49,964 nt of DNA from Acrocarpospora pleiomorpha (GTDB lineage Bacteria; Actinomycetota; Actinomycetes; Streptosporangiales; Streptosporangiaceae). Both the position numbers and the translations under genes were made by a program. Where the stretch lies: the NCBI RefSeq assembly GCF_009687885.1, contig NZ_BLAF01000039.1:1-49964 (forward strand). Direction: 5' to 3'. Positions 32,887-41,191 of this stretch are shown here, in pieces. A model generated the notes under the pieces. The model was not told the origin of the DNA, searched no databases, and saw only the letters and a list, made by a program, of their open reading frames with translations. Position 1 is the first letter of the stretch. Every line of letters starts with the position of its first letter.

Positions 32887-33960
32887 TTATCGCCTTGAGC
32901 GGCGATTGAACGCCCATGACATATCCGGTTCTATCGCCCATTTGGTCACTCGGCGCACCGGTGCCGTGCACAGCACTGCGGTAAGCGCCACGGCGAACAC
33001 GCACATGGCGGCCACTCCCAGCGGATTGACCAGATAGTCATGGAAGCGTTCGATGACCTTCACGACAAAACCGTGGAGCAGGTACGCATAGATCGTCGCT
33101 GCGCCCAGGGCGGTGAACCAGGTTCGGCGTGAGGTGGTCACGGCCAGGAACGCGGCCACCAGGAGTGCCCCGACGAGGAGCAGAGCCAGCCGGATCGCGC
33201 TTCCAGTCAGGTCGTCGACGCCGATCTGGCCGTTGGCGTGGCGCCAGCGGATCCACTCGGTCTTGACCCCGGTGTGTACGGCGAACGCGATCCCGAGTCC
33301 GGCGACGAGGACCACGGCCCCGGTGATTCTGACCCATTTGCGCTTAAGCAGCTGGAAATGCTCTGGCTTGAGCATCAGGCCGAGGACGTAGAAGGGCAGC
33401 AGGCCCATCGTCCGGTTCATCGACAGTTCATCCGGGAGAGGGTTCATCCCGGACAGCACGGAGATTCCTACCGCGACCGCCAGCGGCCACTTCACCTGGA
33501 ACCAGAGCGGGGTCGACAGCCGCCAGAGGAACAGCGACATGAGGAACCAGGTCAGGTAGTAGGGGTCGAGGAGGGTGATGTCCAGCTTGCCGTACAGGAA
33601 GTAGCGCGGCAGGGAGTAGGCCAGTTCGAAGATGACATAGGGCACAGCCAGGCTGGTGATCAGCTTCCGGGCCCGAAGAGCGGTGAAATTTCGTGATAAG
33701 TAGCCGCTGATGACGATGAAGAGCGGCATGTGGAACAAGTACACGAAGAAGTAGAGGGCGTGGGCCGCCTGCACATCGCGTAGGTCCTCGATCAGGTGCC
33801 CCGCCACCACGAGAACGATCGCCAGGAACTTCGCGTTGTCCAGGAACGGATCGCGACGCCTACCAGCCTCCGCTCCAGCCGGACCAGCCGGACTGGGCGA
33901 GGGGTTCGCAGCGGTCGAACTTGGCGACGCTTCGGGATGGGCAGGAGACGGCGCTGTCAC
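32887..33960 (-). CDS. Membrane acyltransferase (fucose 4-O-acetylase-like, acyltransferase 3)
   Basis: A 357-residue multi-pass protein. The first 35 residues are Pro/Ser/Ala-rich and cytoplasmic. The family motif follows: FLDNAKFLAIVLVVAGHLIED with the conserved His, then FHMPLFIVISGYLSRNF. About ten hydrophobic helices fill the rest, for instance LLLVGALLVAAFLAV and AATIYAYLLHGFVVKVIE. It belongs to the subgroup with DNAK-x-AI-x-VV-x-GH that acylates exopolysaccharide sugars. It stands alone between the diacid island and the conservon, and differs strongly from the acyltransferase at 6515. The start at 33960 is GTG. Confidence 0.87.
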   Translation of the reverse strand: MTAPSPAHPEASPSSTAANPSPSPAGPAGAEAGRRRDPFLDNAKFLAIVLVVAGHLIEDLRDVQAAHALYFFVYLFHMPLFIVISGYLSRNFTALRARKLITSLAVPYVIFELAYSLPRYFLYGKLDITLLDPYYLTWFLMSLFLWRLSTPLWFQVKWPLAVAVGISVLSGMNPLPDELSMNRTMGLLPFYVLGLMLKPEHFQLLKRKWVRITGAVVLVAGLGIAFAVHTGVKTEWIRWRHANGQIGVDDLTGSAIRLALLLVGALLVAAFLAVTTSRRTWFTALGAATIYAYLLHGFVVKVIERFHDYLVNPLGVAAMCVFAVALTAVLCTAPVRRVTKWAIEPDMSWAFNRRSRR

Positions 33961-34061
33961 GCGCCGGAGTGTAACGAGCCGTTGCGAGCCCCCAGCCCAA
34001 CATCACCTGAACTTCAGCCGAACTCACCGCGACAACCGCGTCGGCTCTCCAGAGCGGGTAT

Positions 34062-34087
34062 ACGACCGCGCCGGGAAGCGCGGTCGT
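34062..34087 (-). terminator. Hairpin terminator after the first conservon
   Basis: ACGACCGCGC (34062-34071) and GCGCGGTCGT (34078-34087) pair perfectly over 10 bp with a six-base loop. It starts four bases past the stop of the GTPase gene, the last of the conservon operon. There is no T run, as is common for actinobacterial terminators. Confidence 0.68.
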
Positions 34088-34090
34088 CAG

Positions 34091-34666
34091 CTACCTCTGG
34101 GCGGCGGTGAGGGTTTTCAGGGCGTGTTCGACCAGGGTGACCAGGACGACTTTCGCGGAGGCGCGGCGGCGGACGTCGCAGAGCAGGACCGGGACTTCGG
34201 GATCCAGGTCCAAGGCGATGCGGACGTCGTCCGGCTCGTAGCGTTCCGCGCCGTCGAAGCAGTTGACGGCCACGATGAACGGAGTGCCCCGCTGTTCGAA
34301 GTAGTCGATCGACGGGAAGCAGTCGGTTAATCGGCGGGTGTCGGCGATGACGACCGCGCCCAGCGCGCCGTACGAGAGTTCGTCCCACATGAACCAGAAA
34401 CGTTCCTGTCCGGGGGTGCCGAACAGGTAGACGACCAGGCCTTCGCGGATCGTGATGCGGCCGAAGTCCATCGCGACGGTGGTCGTCGTCTTGGTCTCGA
34501 CGCCGCCGACGTCGTCGACGCCGACTCCCCGGTCGGAGAGGACTTCTTCGGTGCGCAGCGGGCGGATCTCACTGATCGCTCCGACCAGCGTGGTCTTGCC
34601 GACGCCGAAGCCGCCGGCGACGAGGATCTTGAGAGCGACCGGCTCGTCAGAGGGCGCGAAGGCCAT
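34091..34666 (-). CDS. Conservon small GTPase (CvnD-like)
   Basis: A 191-residue Ras-like GTP-binding protein. P-loop GGFGVGKTT is at residues 18-26; the switch II motif is GTPGQERFWFMWDEL; TKTTTTVAMDFGRI fits the switch I region. The specificity motif reads VAVNCFDG rather than classical NKxD, as usual in this group. In Streptomyces conservons CvnA-D form a membrane-linked complex that behaves like a G-protein coupled system affecting development and secondary metabolism. Here it ends the four-gene operon; its first 20 bases overlap the DUF742 gene. A hairpin terminator follows. Confidence 0.92.
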   Translation of the reverse strand: MAFAPSDEPVALKILVAGGFGVGKTTLVGAISEIRPLRTEEVLSDRGVGVDDVGGVETKTTTTVAMDFGRITIREGLVVYLFGTPGQERFWFMWDELSYGALGAVVIADTRRLTDCFPSIDYFEQRGTPFIVAVNCFDGAERYEPDDVRIALDLDPEVPVLLCDVRRRASAKVVLVTLVEHALKTLTAAQR

Positions 34667-35018
34667 TGATCACTTCCTTGAGAATGCGCTCGCTGGGGAG
34701 CGGCGCGACCTGGGCCGGTGGCCGTACCCGGATCAGACCTTGGTCCTGCAGATCTCCGAGGAGGACGCGGACGACTCCGAGGGCGAGATCCAGTTCGGAG
34801 GCAATGTCTACCACGGAGGTGGCTCTGGCGGTGATGTCCAGGATTCGCCATTGTTCCGGACCGATGTCCGCGGGGTCGCGCGGGGTCTTTCCGACGGCCG
34901 TCACCATGGCGATCAGGTCCATGTCGTCGGCCGAGGAATGGGCGCGCCCGCGGGTGAGGGCGTAGGGCCGGACGATCGGCCCCGCCTCCTCGTCGAGCCA
35001 CTCCGGCGGCGGCGTCAT
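34647..35018 (-). CDS. Conservon DUF742 protein (CvnC-like)
   Basis: A 123-residue protein with the DUF742 pattern: GPIVRPYALTRGRAH, IVDIASELDLALGVVRVLLGDL-like helices (seen as VVDIASELDLALGVVRVLLG) and DQGLIRVRPPAQ, ending LKEVINGLRAL. The central part predicts a winged helix. Its partner role in the conservon is known from family studies; the biochemical activity is not. It overlaps the roadblock gene by four bases and the GTPase gene by about 20 bases, showing coupled translation. Confidence 0.92.
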   Translation of the reverse strand: MTPPPEWLDEEAGPIVRPYALTRGRAHSSADDMDLIAMVTAVGKTPRDPADIGPEQWRILDITARATSVVDIASELDLALGVVRVLLGDLQDQGLIRVRPPAQVAPLPSERILKEVINGLRAL

Positions 35019-35422
35019 GGGGAGTTCCGCCGGGGGTTGGTGGATATGTGCTGCCCAACGCGTTTGACGAGCATCGCCATCTCGTACGCGATGTGGCCCA
35101 CGTCAGCGTCGGAGGCGGCCAACACGGCCAGGCAGGTGCCTTGCCCGGCGGCGGTGACAAAAAGGAACGCGGCTTCCATCTCCACAATGGTCTGGCGCAC
35201 CTCGCCACCGGCGAAATGTCGTCCCGCGCCTCGGGCGAGGCTCTGGAAGCCGGCGGCCACGGCGGACAGGTGCTCGGCGTCCTCACGGGTGAGCCCCTGG
35301 GAGGCCCCGACGACCAGGCCGTCGGTGGACAGGATCACCGCTTGGCGGACGGCTCCGACCCTGCTGATCAGGTCGTCCAGCAACCAGTTCAGCTCGCCAG
35401 ACGCAGTCACTTTCCCGGTCAT
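35015..35422 (-). CDS. Conservon roadblock/LC7-domain protein (CvnB-like)
   Basis: A 135-residue roadblock protein: LNWLLDDLISRVGAVRQAVILSTDGLVVGAS, then LSAVAAGFQSLARGAG and GTCLAVLAASDADVGHIAYEMAMLV. Roadblock folds dimerise and often partner small GTPases, fitting its place next to the CvnD-like gene. The ORF starts at 35422, overlapping the kinase gene by four bases, and its stop overlaps the DUF742 gene. It should be cytoplasmic. No counterpart is present in the second, reduced conservon at 41188. Confidence 0.92.
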   Translation of the reverse strand: MTGKVTASGELNWLLDDLISRVGAVRQAVILSTDGLVVGASQGLTREDAEHLSAVAAGFQSLARGAGRHFAGGEVRQTIVEMEAAFLFVTAAGQGTCLAVLAASDADVGHIAYEMAMLVKRVGQHISTNPRRNSP

Positions 35423-37866
35423 TCCTCACCCTTCTCGCCGTTAGTGGTATCTGCGTAGTCTGCATCCTCACGGCCCCGCCGCGCCCCCTGCTGGAAGGCG
35501 GAGAACATGGCCCTAGCCTGCTCCGGCGTACGTTCGGCGGGCGTGGGCGCGGACAGTGGCAGCGCCTGCTCCGGCTCGGGAGTCTTGAGCTGGGGGGCGA
35601 TGTGCGACTGGCGAACGCGGCGGGGCAGGCCCGCGTGGGTTCCGCTGGCGACTGAGGAGGGGCTGGGCTTCGGCGGAGGGGAGGCCGGCGGGGCCGGTTC
35701 CTCCGTCCTGGCGGCACGCCTGCGGGACGGCAGCGCGGGCAGCCCGCCGTTCGACGGAGCGGCCTGGGGCACCACAGCGAGACCGGTGTCGTTGCGGGGC
35801 GCCGACGGGACTGGCTCGGTCCGCAGCGCCGCGGGGGTGAAGAACGGCGAGGTTTCCGGGCCGGCCCGCTCGGGGTCGTCGACGTCGATGGGGGCTTCGG
35901 CCGCCGTGAGCGCGGGCTGCGCGGGCACGACCTCCGCCTGAACCGTCGTGGTGGGAGGGATGGAGGCGGGTGACCCTTCCTCGGCCACCAGGGCCCTGGG
36001 CACTAGGACGATGGCCGTCGTGCCGCCGTACGGGGAGGAGCGCAGGACCACGCCGATGCTGTACCGGGCGGCGAGCTGGCCGACCACGAACAGGCCGAGG
36101 CGATCACTGTCGGCCAGGTCGAACTCGGGCGGCGTCGCCAGCTTCGCGTTGATCGCCTCGTATTCCTCGGGGGCGAGGCCGAGGCCGCGGTCCTCCACCT
36201 CCAGCACCAGGCCGTTGGCGACCATCTCGGCGCGCACCTGCACCTTGGTCTGCGGCGGGGAGAAGACGGTGGCGTTCTCGATCAGCTCGGCGACCAGGTG
36301 GATGAGGTCGGCCACCGACGCGCCGGCCACGGCGGACTCCGGCATCGGCAGCACGGTCACCCGGGTGAAGTCCTCCACCTCGGCGACGGCGGCGCGGACC
36401 ACGTCGATGATCGGGACCGGCTTGCGCCAGGACCGGCCGGGCGTGGCGCCGGACAGGATGATCAGGCCTTCGGCGTGGCGGCGCATCCGGGTGGTGAGGT
36501 GGTCGAGCCGGAACAGGTCCTCCAGCGTCTCCGGGTCGTTGGCCCGGCGCTGCATGGAGTCGAGCAGGGTGAGCTGGCGGTGCAGCAGGCTCTGCTTGCG
36601 GCGGGCCAGGTTGAGGAAGACGTGGTTGACGCCGCGGCGCAGGTTGGCCTGGCCGACGGCGGCCTCGACGGCGGTGCGCTGGACCGAGCTGAACGCCTGG
36701 GCCACGTCCTCGACCTCGGTGGAGCCGCCCGCGACGATCGGCGGGGCCTCCGTCTCGATGTCGATCTCCTCGCCCTTCTTGAGGCGATCGACGACGCGCG
36801 GGAGCCGTACGTCCGCGAGCTCGATGGCGGCGAGGCGCAGCCCGGCGAGGTCGCGGACGAGACGGCGGCCGAAGCGCACCGAGAAGATGATCGTGGCCAC
36901 CACGGCGACCAGGCCGAGGCCGCCGGCGATGGCGATCCTGGCCATGATCCCGGTGGCCACCGAGGTGGCGTTGTTGTTGAGCGCGTCGGAGGAGCGGATC
37001 CGGGCGTCGTCCAGCCGGACGATCAGGCTGTCCACCGTGGACTTCCACTTGTCGGCCTCGGCCGGAAGCGGCCCGCCGGAGCGCACCTGGTTGACGATCT
37101 GGTTCTCCAGCAGCTGGAACTGGGTGAACAGATCGGAGCTGAGCACCGTCTCGTACGGCGTGCGCATGCCGCCTTCGAGCACCGGGAGGTTCTTCGCGTA
37201 GAGGAACTGCCGGGTGGCCACCCACTCGCTGAAGGCGTTGTGCTCCTCGGCGGTCAGCCTGCCCCTGGACAGGGCGCCACGGATGAGCGCGTCCTCACGG
37301 GCGATCATCTCGTGCGCGTTGCCCATCGCCTGCATGGCGTTGGCCTGCTGGAAGATACCCAGATCCGGCACGGAGACGAGCCGGTCGTAGACCCGGAACA
37401 GGTCATCCATGATCGAGTTGTAGGACTTGATGGCCTCCAGCCGGGACGTGTTGCCCAGCGCGATCGAGTCCCGGATTCTCGGCAGGTTCCCGAGGGCGGA
37501 GATGAGGCTGTCGAGGGGCGCGTGCAGCTCCTCGCTCATCGAGCCGCGCGCCTCGGGATCCTTGGCGGCCTTGGTGAAGGCGTCCACGGCCGTGCCCGTC
37601 TTGGCCTGCATGGTGCTGAGCTCGGCCGAGCTGGTCTGGCCGCTGCTGAGCACGTCGGCGGAGAGTGCTCGCTCTTCCTGGATCCGCAGCCCGAGGTCGG
37701 TGGAGGTCACTCCGATCGTCTCGTACAGCGTGGCGGCCCGCAGGAGCGCGAGGCCGTCGCCGACGGTCAGATTGAGGACAAATCCCCACAAAGCACTCAA
37801 GGTCAGCAGAGGTAAGAGCAGCAGCAGAAAGATCTTGAACCGAATCGACCGGTTTCTTGAACCCAT
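35419..37866 (-). CDS. Conservon sensor histidine kinase with NIT-type sensor domain (CvnA-like)
   Basis: An 815-residue membrane kinase. TM1 is near residues 12-34 (FLLLLLPLLTLSALWGF), a sensor domain of the nitrate/nitrite type follows, and TM2 is near 315-340 (IAIAGGLGLVAVVATIIFSV). A HAMP-like linker and a kinase-like core come next: FRLDHLTTRMRRHAEGLIIL, N-box HLVAELIENATVFSPP, EDRGLGL and RLGLFVVGQLA. The C-terminal 220 residues are Pro-rich and end with GLPRRVRQSHIAPQL and TPEQARAMFSAFQQGARRGR, a tail I recall as conserved in conservon kinases. The start ATG 37866 has AGGAGTGGCC upstream; the long ORF beyond is a shadow. It leads the operon. Confidence 0.92.
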   Translation of the reverse strand: MGSRNRSIRFKIFLLLLLPLLTLSALWGFVLNLTVGDGLALLRAATLYETIGVTSTDLGLRIQEERALSADVLSSGQTSSAELSTMQAKTGTAVDAFTKAAKDPEARGSMSEELHAPLDSLISALGNLPRIRDSIALGNTSRLEAIKSYNSIMDDLFRVYDRLVSVPDLGIFQQANAMQAMGNAHEMIAREDALIRGALSRGRLTAEEHNAFSEWVATRQFLYAKNLPVLEGGMRTPYETVLSSDLFTQFQLLENQIVNQVRSGGPLPAEADKWKSTVDSLIVRLDDARIRSSDALNNNATSVATGIMARIAIAGGLGLVAVVATIIFSVRFGRRLVRDLAGLRLAAIELADVRLPRVVDRLKKGEEIDIETEAPPIVAGGSTEVEDVAQAFSSVQRTAVEAAVGQANLRRGVNHVFLNLARRKQSLLHRQLTLLDSMQRRANDPETLEDLFRLDHLTTRMRRHAEGLIILSGATPGRSWRKPVPIIDVVRAAVAEVEDFTRVTVLPMPESAVAGASVADLIHLVAELIENATVFSPPQTKVQVRAEMVANGLVLEVEDRGLGLAPEEYEAINAKLATPPEFDLADSDRLGLFVVGQLAARYSIGVVLRSSPYGGTTAIVLVPRALVAEEGSPASIPPTTTVQAEVVPAQPALTAAEAPIDVDDPERAGPETSPFFTPAALRTEPVPSAPRNDTGLAVVPQAAPSNGGLPALPSRRRAARTEEPAPPASPPPKPSPSSVASGTHAGLPRRVRQSHIAPQLKTPEPEQALPLSAPTPAERTPEQARAMFSAFQQGARRGREDADYADTTNGEKGEE

Positions 37867-37977
37867 GGCCACTCCTGCAGTGCGTGGAGGCTCGCGCCGC
37901 ATTTGGGGGGAAATGCACCTCCGGAAGATCGCACAGGAGACTAGCACCGATACAGTTCGTGCGCAGTGGAGGAACTG

Positions 37978-38769
37978 ATGATTACTGTGATTACCGGGGC
38001 GAGCGCGGGAATCGGCGCAGCTTCCGCCCTTGATCTCGCCAAAAATGGGCACGAACTTGTCCTCGTCGGGCGCAGCCGGGCGAGGCTCGCGGCGGTAGCC
38101 GAACGTGTGAGAGCGGTTTCGGACGGTGATCCGAAGATCGTCGTGGCCGACTACGCGTCCTTCGATGCGGTACGGCGGGCGGCCGACGAGATCAAGGAAC
38201 ACTGCGCGCGCATCGACGTTCTGGCCAACAACGCCGGAGTCATGACTCCGCGCAGGGAGCTGACCTCGGATGGTCACGAGCTGATGATCCAGGTCAACCA
38301 TCTGTCGCCGTTCCTGCTGACCAACCTGCTCCTGGACCGGGTGGGGCGGGTGGTCACGACGACCTCCCGGGCCGCCTATTGGGCAAAGCTTGACATTTCG
38401 GATTTGTCCCGAAATGGGCGGCGGTGGAATGGATGGCAGCAGTATGGGGACTCCAAACAGGCCAATGTTCTGTTTACGGTGGCACTTGCGGCGCGGGGGA
38501 CCGCGGCGACCTGCTTTCATCCCGGCGTGATCAGAACGGGATTCGCCGCTGGAACTTTCATGATGCGCGCGCTCACCCTTCCCGGGCTCGCCGAACCCCC
38601 CGAGGCCGGGGCCGCCCGGTTGGTCCATCTGGCGACTGCGGCGGACGGTGTCACGCACGCCGGCCGCTACTTCAAGAAGGACCAGCCGCGGAAGGTTCCC
38701 GCCGCCATGGGCGATCTGGCGCGAGCCGAGGCCCTGTGGACGGCCAGCGCCGAGGCGACCGGCCTGTGA
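37978..38769 (+). CDS. Short-chain dehydrogenase/reductase
   Basis: A 263-residue SDR. The NAD(P) motif TGASAGIGAASALDLAK opens the protein, followed by ADYASFDAVRRA, NNAGVMTPR (structural Asn), the catalytic Tyr/Lys in YGDSKQAN, and PGVIRTGFA after the active site. It resembles the retinol-dehydrogenase/protochlorophyllide-like branch by the LTSDGHELMIQVNHLSPFLLTNLL stretch (given here in pieces: DGHELMIQVNHLSPF and LLTNLLL). Substrate unknown. The start ATG 37978 has GGAGGAACTG upstream. It diverges from the sensor kinase gene over 111 bp. The 19-bp tandem repeat lies just after it. Confidence 0.9.
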   Translation: MITVITGASAGIGAASALDLAKNGHELVLVGRSRARLAAVAERVRAVSDGDPKIVVADYASFDAVRRAADEIKEHCARIDVLANNAGVMTPRRELTSDGHELMIQVNHLSPFLLTNLLLDRVGRVVTTTSRAAYWAKLDISDLSRNGRRWNGWQQYGDSKQANVLFTVALAARGTAATCFHPGVIRTGFAAGTFMMRALTLPGLAEPPEAGAARLVHLATAADGVTHAGRYFKKDQPRKVPAAMGDLARAEALWTASAEATGL

Positions 38770-38800
38770 CCTCTCTCCGAGGCTATGCGTCCCACGCGAT

Positions 38801-38895
38801 GGCTTGCGTGGGCTCTCGGGGCTTGCGTGGGCTCTCGGGGCTCGCGTGAACTCTTGAGGCTCGCGTGAACTCTCGAGGCTCGCGTGAACTCTCGA
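38801..38895 (+). repeat. Five tandem copies of a 19-bp repeat
   Basis: The units start at 38801, 38820, 38839, 38858 and 38877. The first two read GGCTTGCGTGGGCTCTCGG, and the last three GGCTCGCGTGAACTCTYGA (the third unit has T, the fourth and fifth C, at the variable base). A degenerate flank on each side (38781-38800 and 38896-38914) looks like worn copies. The array lies between the reductase stop at 38769 and the orphan gene that ends at 38963 on the other strand. A 19-bp unit cannot keep a reading frame, so it is not coding. Confidence 0.92.
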
Positions 38896-38962
38896 GGCTC
38901 TCGGGGCTCGCAAGGACTTGCGGCCCTCGTGGGCCTACACGCGGGAGCGGCGGAGTTCCGGT

Positions 38963-39415
38963 CTAGGCGTCCACGAGGAAGTCGCGGTAGCAGGAGTAGA
39001 TGCTCGCGTTGTCGTCGCGGGAGCGCAGGATCAGGTCCCACAGGTTGAGGTGCACCTCGCCGGGCGCCGCCTGGTGCACGACGCCGTTGAGGAAGCGGAT
39101 GTGCTGGCGGATGACTTCGTCGAAGCTGAGCGCGGCCGTGCGGAAGTCGTCGTCGCTCAGCTCGTCGGCGAAGCCGCTCCCCTCCAACTCGGCGCGCACA
39201 TGCCCGGCCACGAGCCCGACGAACTGGTCGAAGGAGACACCCTCGGGCAGGCCGCCCGCGGTCTGCTGGACGTTGAAGAAGTCGCGGCTGATGTAGTCGT
39301 CGCGGTTCGACTCGTTCAGGACGTGGTTGAAGATCTGCCGGCTGTGGGCCCCGTTGCCGCTGGAGTCGCCGTCGAGCACCCGTAGCGCGCGGGCCGCGCG
39401 ATCCTGCCAAGACAT
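38963..39415 (-). CDS. Hypothetical acidic protein
   Basis: A 150-residue protein that I do not recognise. It begins MSWQDRAARALRVLDGDSS and contains RDDYISRDFFNVQQTAGGLP, FDQFVGLVAGHVRAELEG and FDEVIRQHIRFLNGVVHQA. It has no signal peptide or membrane helix, is rich in Asp and Glu, and should be cytoplasmic and mostly helical. The start ATG 39415 follows GAGGGGGAGAACG, a strong ribosome site; the longer ORF to 39520 would take in an AT-rich promoter-like region. Third positions are almost all G or C, so it is a real gene. Its neighbours (tandem repeat, conservons) give no clear role. Confidence 0.75.
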   Translation of the reverse strand: MSWQDRAARALRVLDGDSSGNGAHSRQIFNHVLNESNRDDYISRDFFNVQQTAGGLPEGVSFDQFVGLVAGHVRAELEGSGFADELSDDDFRTAALSFDEVIRQHIRFLNGVVHQAAPGEVHLNLWDLILRSRDDNASIYSCYRDFLVDA

Positions 39416-39545
39416 CGTTCTCCCCCTCACGCGGGATTGCGCTGGAGCAAGAAACTCCCTTTCCTTATCGTGCGGTATGACCTCACCCGCTTTGGATGAA
39501 CAGCACACCAAAAAAGGCAAGATTTCCGACTTGAGCTCTTAGGAA

Positions 39546-39824
39546 TTGTCCGGGAACACCGGAAATTTACGACCAAGTCCCGTTTTACGGAATGCTTTCC
39601 GCCAGCCATATGACCTGGTCAGGACGAGCAAGACCCTGAAATTGCGACTGGTCGTCAAGATACGCACCGCGGATCTGGCAGGCCGGCGGCTGCGAGCGTG
39701 GAAAAGCAAGGTCGATCGGCGTCGTGTCATCAAACTCTCCGAGAACGACACCGAGTTCTTCATCGACAGCAAGCTATTCGACCGCGACCCGGATCGACGT
39801 GTGCGCATCGAAGTGGTTCCGTAG
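39546..39824 (+). CDS. Possible small basic protein, doubtful
   Basis: A 92-codon frame ending at 39824. The second half (LRLVVKIRTADLAGRRLRAW, RVIKLSENDTEFFIDSKLF) has codons with G or C in third place and looks protein-like; the first half is much lower in G+C and may be non-coding leader. No good ribosome site is seen at 39546 (TTG), and a shorter start inside is possible. It is basic and lacks membrane segments. It could be a degraded or laterally gained fragment. I do not recognise it. Confidence 0.3.
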   Translation: MSGNTGNLRPSPVLRNAFRQPYDLVRTSKTLKLRLVVKIRTADLAGRRLRAWKSKVDRRRVIKLSENDTEFFIDSKLFDRDPDRRVRIEVVP

Positions 39825-39922
39825 CAGGCCCGGCGCTGCGACACTCGGCATAGGTGAGATTCACGGTTCCCGAGGTTCGCTGGAGACCCCGGGGGGCGGT
39901 GGTTTCCGGATTCGGAGTTCGC

Positions 39923-41191
39923 ATGCTGAAGGGCATCCCTCGGCCCCGGCGCGCTGACCTGACCGAGCGTGCGCTGGCATTTCAGAATCCACGCCTGCCG
40001 ATTCCGTTGCGGCTGGCGGCGTGGCTGCCGTTCGCCCGGATGTGGTGGCCGCTGGACGCGTCCGCGCTGAAGGCGAAGGCGCGCCGGCGGACCCGGCTGA
40101 CGGATTTCGGCGCGCTGGCGCCGCTGGACGTGCCGCTGGAGCTGTTGTGCCGGACCCTCGACGAGGACGCCGAACTGCACGCGCTGGGCCGGTTGAGCAC
40201 GCATTACGCGCTGCTGGTGGCGTTGAGCAACCGGCTGCGGCTGGAGGATCTGGCCCGGCGGCGGCCGCAGATCTTCGAGCGGCCGGTGACCGGGCCGATC
40301 GTGATCGCCGGCTTGCAGCGAAGCGGGACCACCTTTCTGCAGCGCCTGCTCGCGCGGGATCCGGGGCTGCGGTCGATCCCGTTCTGGGAGGCGCTGAACC
40401 CGATGCCGTTCGCGGAGCCGATCCAGGCTCCGGATCCGCGGATGAAAGCGGGCGCGCGGGTGCTCAAGTTCATCCGCTGGAACGCGCCCGAGATGGACGA
40501 CAGGCGGAACGAAGCCCCCGACGAGGAGTTGGTGCCGCTCGCGATGGGTTTCTCGTCGATGTTCTTCGAGACGATCTCCCCGCTCCCCGGCTACCTGCCC
40601 TGGTATGTCACGACCGACCACACCGCCGGATACGCCTACCTGCGCCGTGCCCTGCAGGTGATGCAGTGGATCCGCCCGGCGGGCGAACGCTGGCTGCTCA
40701 AATCTCCCCAGCACCTGGAACAGTTCGGCCCGCTCACCGCGACCTTCCCCGACGGCACGTTCGTGCAGACCCACCGCGACCCCGTCCGCAGCGTGCTGTC
40801 CCTGTCGGCGACGATGTCGTACGCCTCCCGCCAGAACTACCACCACCCCGACCCGCACCTGATCGGCAGGCACGTCACCGACCTGACCGAACGCCTGCTC
40901 CGCGCCTCCGTACGGGACCGGGCCCGCGCCGACCGCCGTTTCGTCGACGTGCACTTCGCCCAGCTCAACGCCGACCCCATGGCCACGGTCCGCCGGATCT
41001 ACGCCGCCACCGGCACCGAGCTCACCGAGGAGACCGAACGCCTGATGACCGTCTGGTACCCACGGCACCGGCGCGGCCGGCACGGCGTGCACTCCTACGA
41101 GGCCGCCGACTTCGGCCTCAGCGTGCCCGCCCTGCGCGAACGTTTCGCCTTCTACTACGACCACTTCGGAGTGCCCCGCGAAGGCCACTAA
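39923..41191 (+). CDS. Sulfotransferase
   Basis: A roughly 422-residue PAPS-dependent sulfotransferase. The 5'-phosphosulfate loop is VIAGLQRSGTTFLQRLLARDP, and the 3'-phosphate-binding part THRDPVRSVLSLSATM. Between them come FWEALNPMPFAEP and WLLKSPQHLEQF, as in actinobacterial sulfotransferase family 3 proteins, whose members sulfate carbohydrates or lipids. ATG 39923 with GGAG upstream is preferred; GTG 39854 would add 23 residues. The codon style switches from G-ending to C-ending near 40570. It overlaps the end of the convergent DUF742 gene by 4 bp. The acceptor is unknown; surface glycolipids or the local polysaccharide are candidates. Confidence 0.87.
   Translation: MLKGIPRPRRADLTERALAFQNPRLPIPLRLAAWLPFARMWWPLDASALKAKARRRTRLTDFGALAPLDVPLELLCRTLDEDAELHALGRLSTHYALLVALSNRLRLEDLARRRPQIFERPVTGPIVIAGLQRSGTTFLQRLLARDPGLRSIPFWEALNPMPFAEPIQAPDPRMKAGARVLKFIRWNAPEMDDRRNEAPDEELVPLAMGFSSMFFETISPLPGYLPWYVTTDHTAGYAYLRRALQVMQWIRPAGERWLLKSPQHLEQFGPLTATFPDGTFVQTHRDPVRSVLSLSATMSYASRQNYHHPDPHLIGRHVTDLTERLLRASVRDRARADRRFVDVHFAQLNADPMATVRRIYAATGTELTEETERLMTVWYPRHRRGRHGVHSYEAADFGLSVPALRERFAFYYDHFGVPREGH

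Noticed and set aside
37867..38913. Extension of the conservon kinase ORF upstream of 37866
   Set aside because: It would run through the promoter, the reductase gene and the 19-bp repeat; ATG 37866 has a good ribosome site and leads straight into the first membrane helix.
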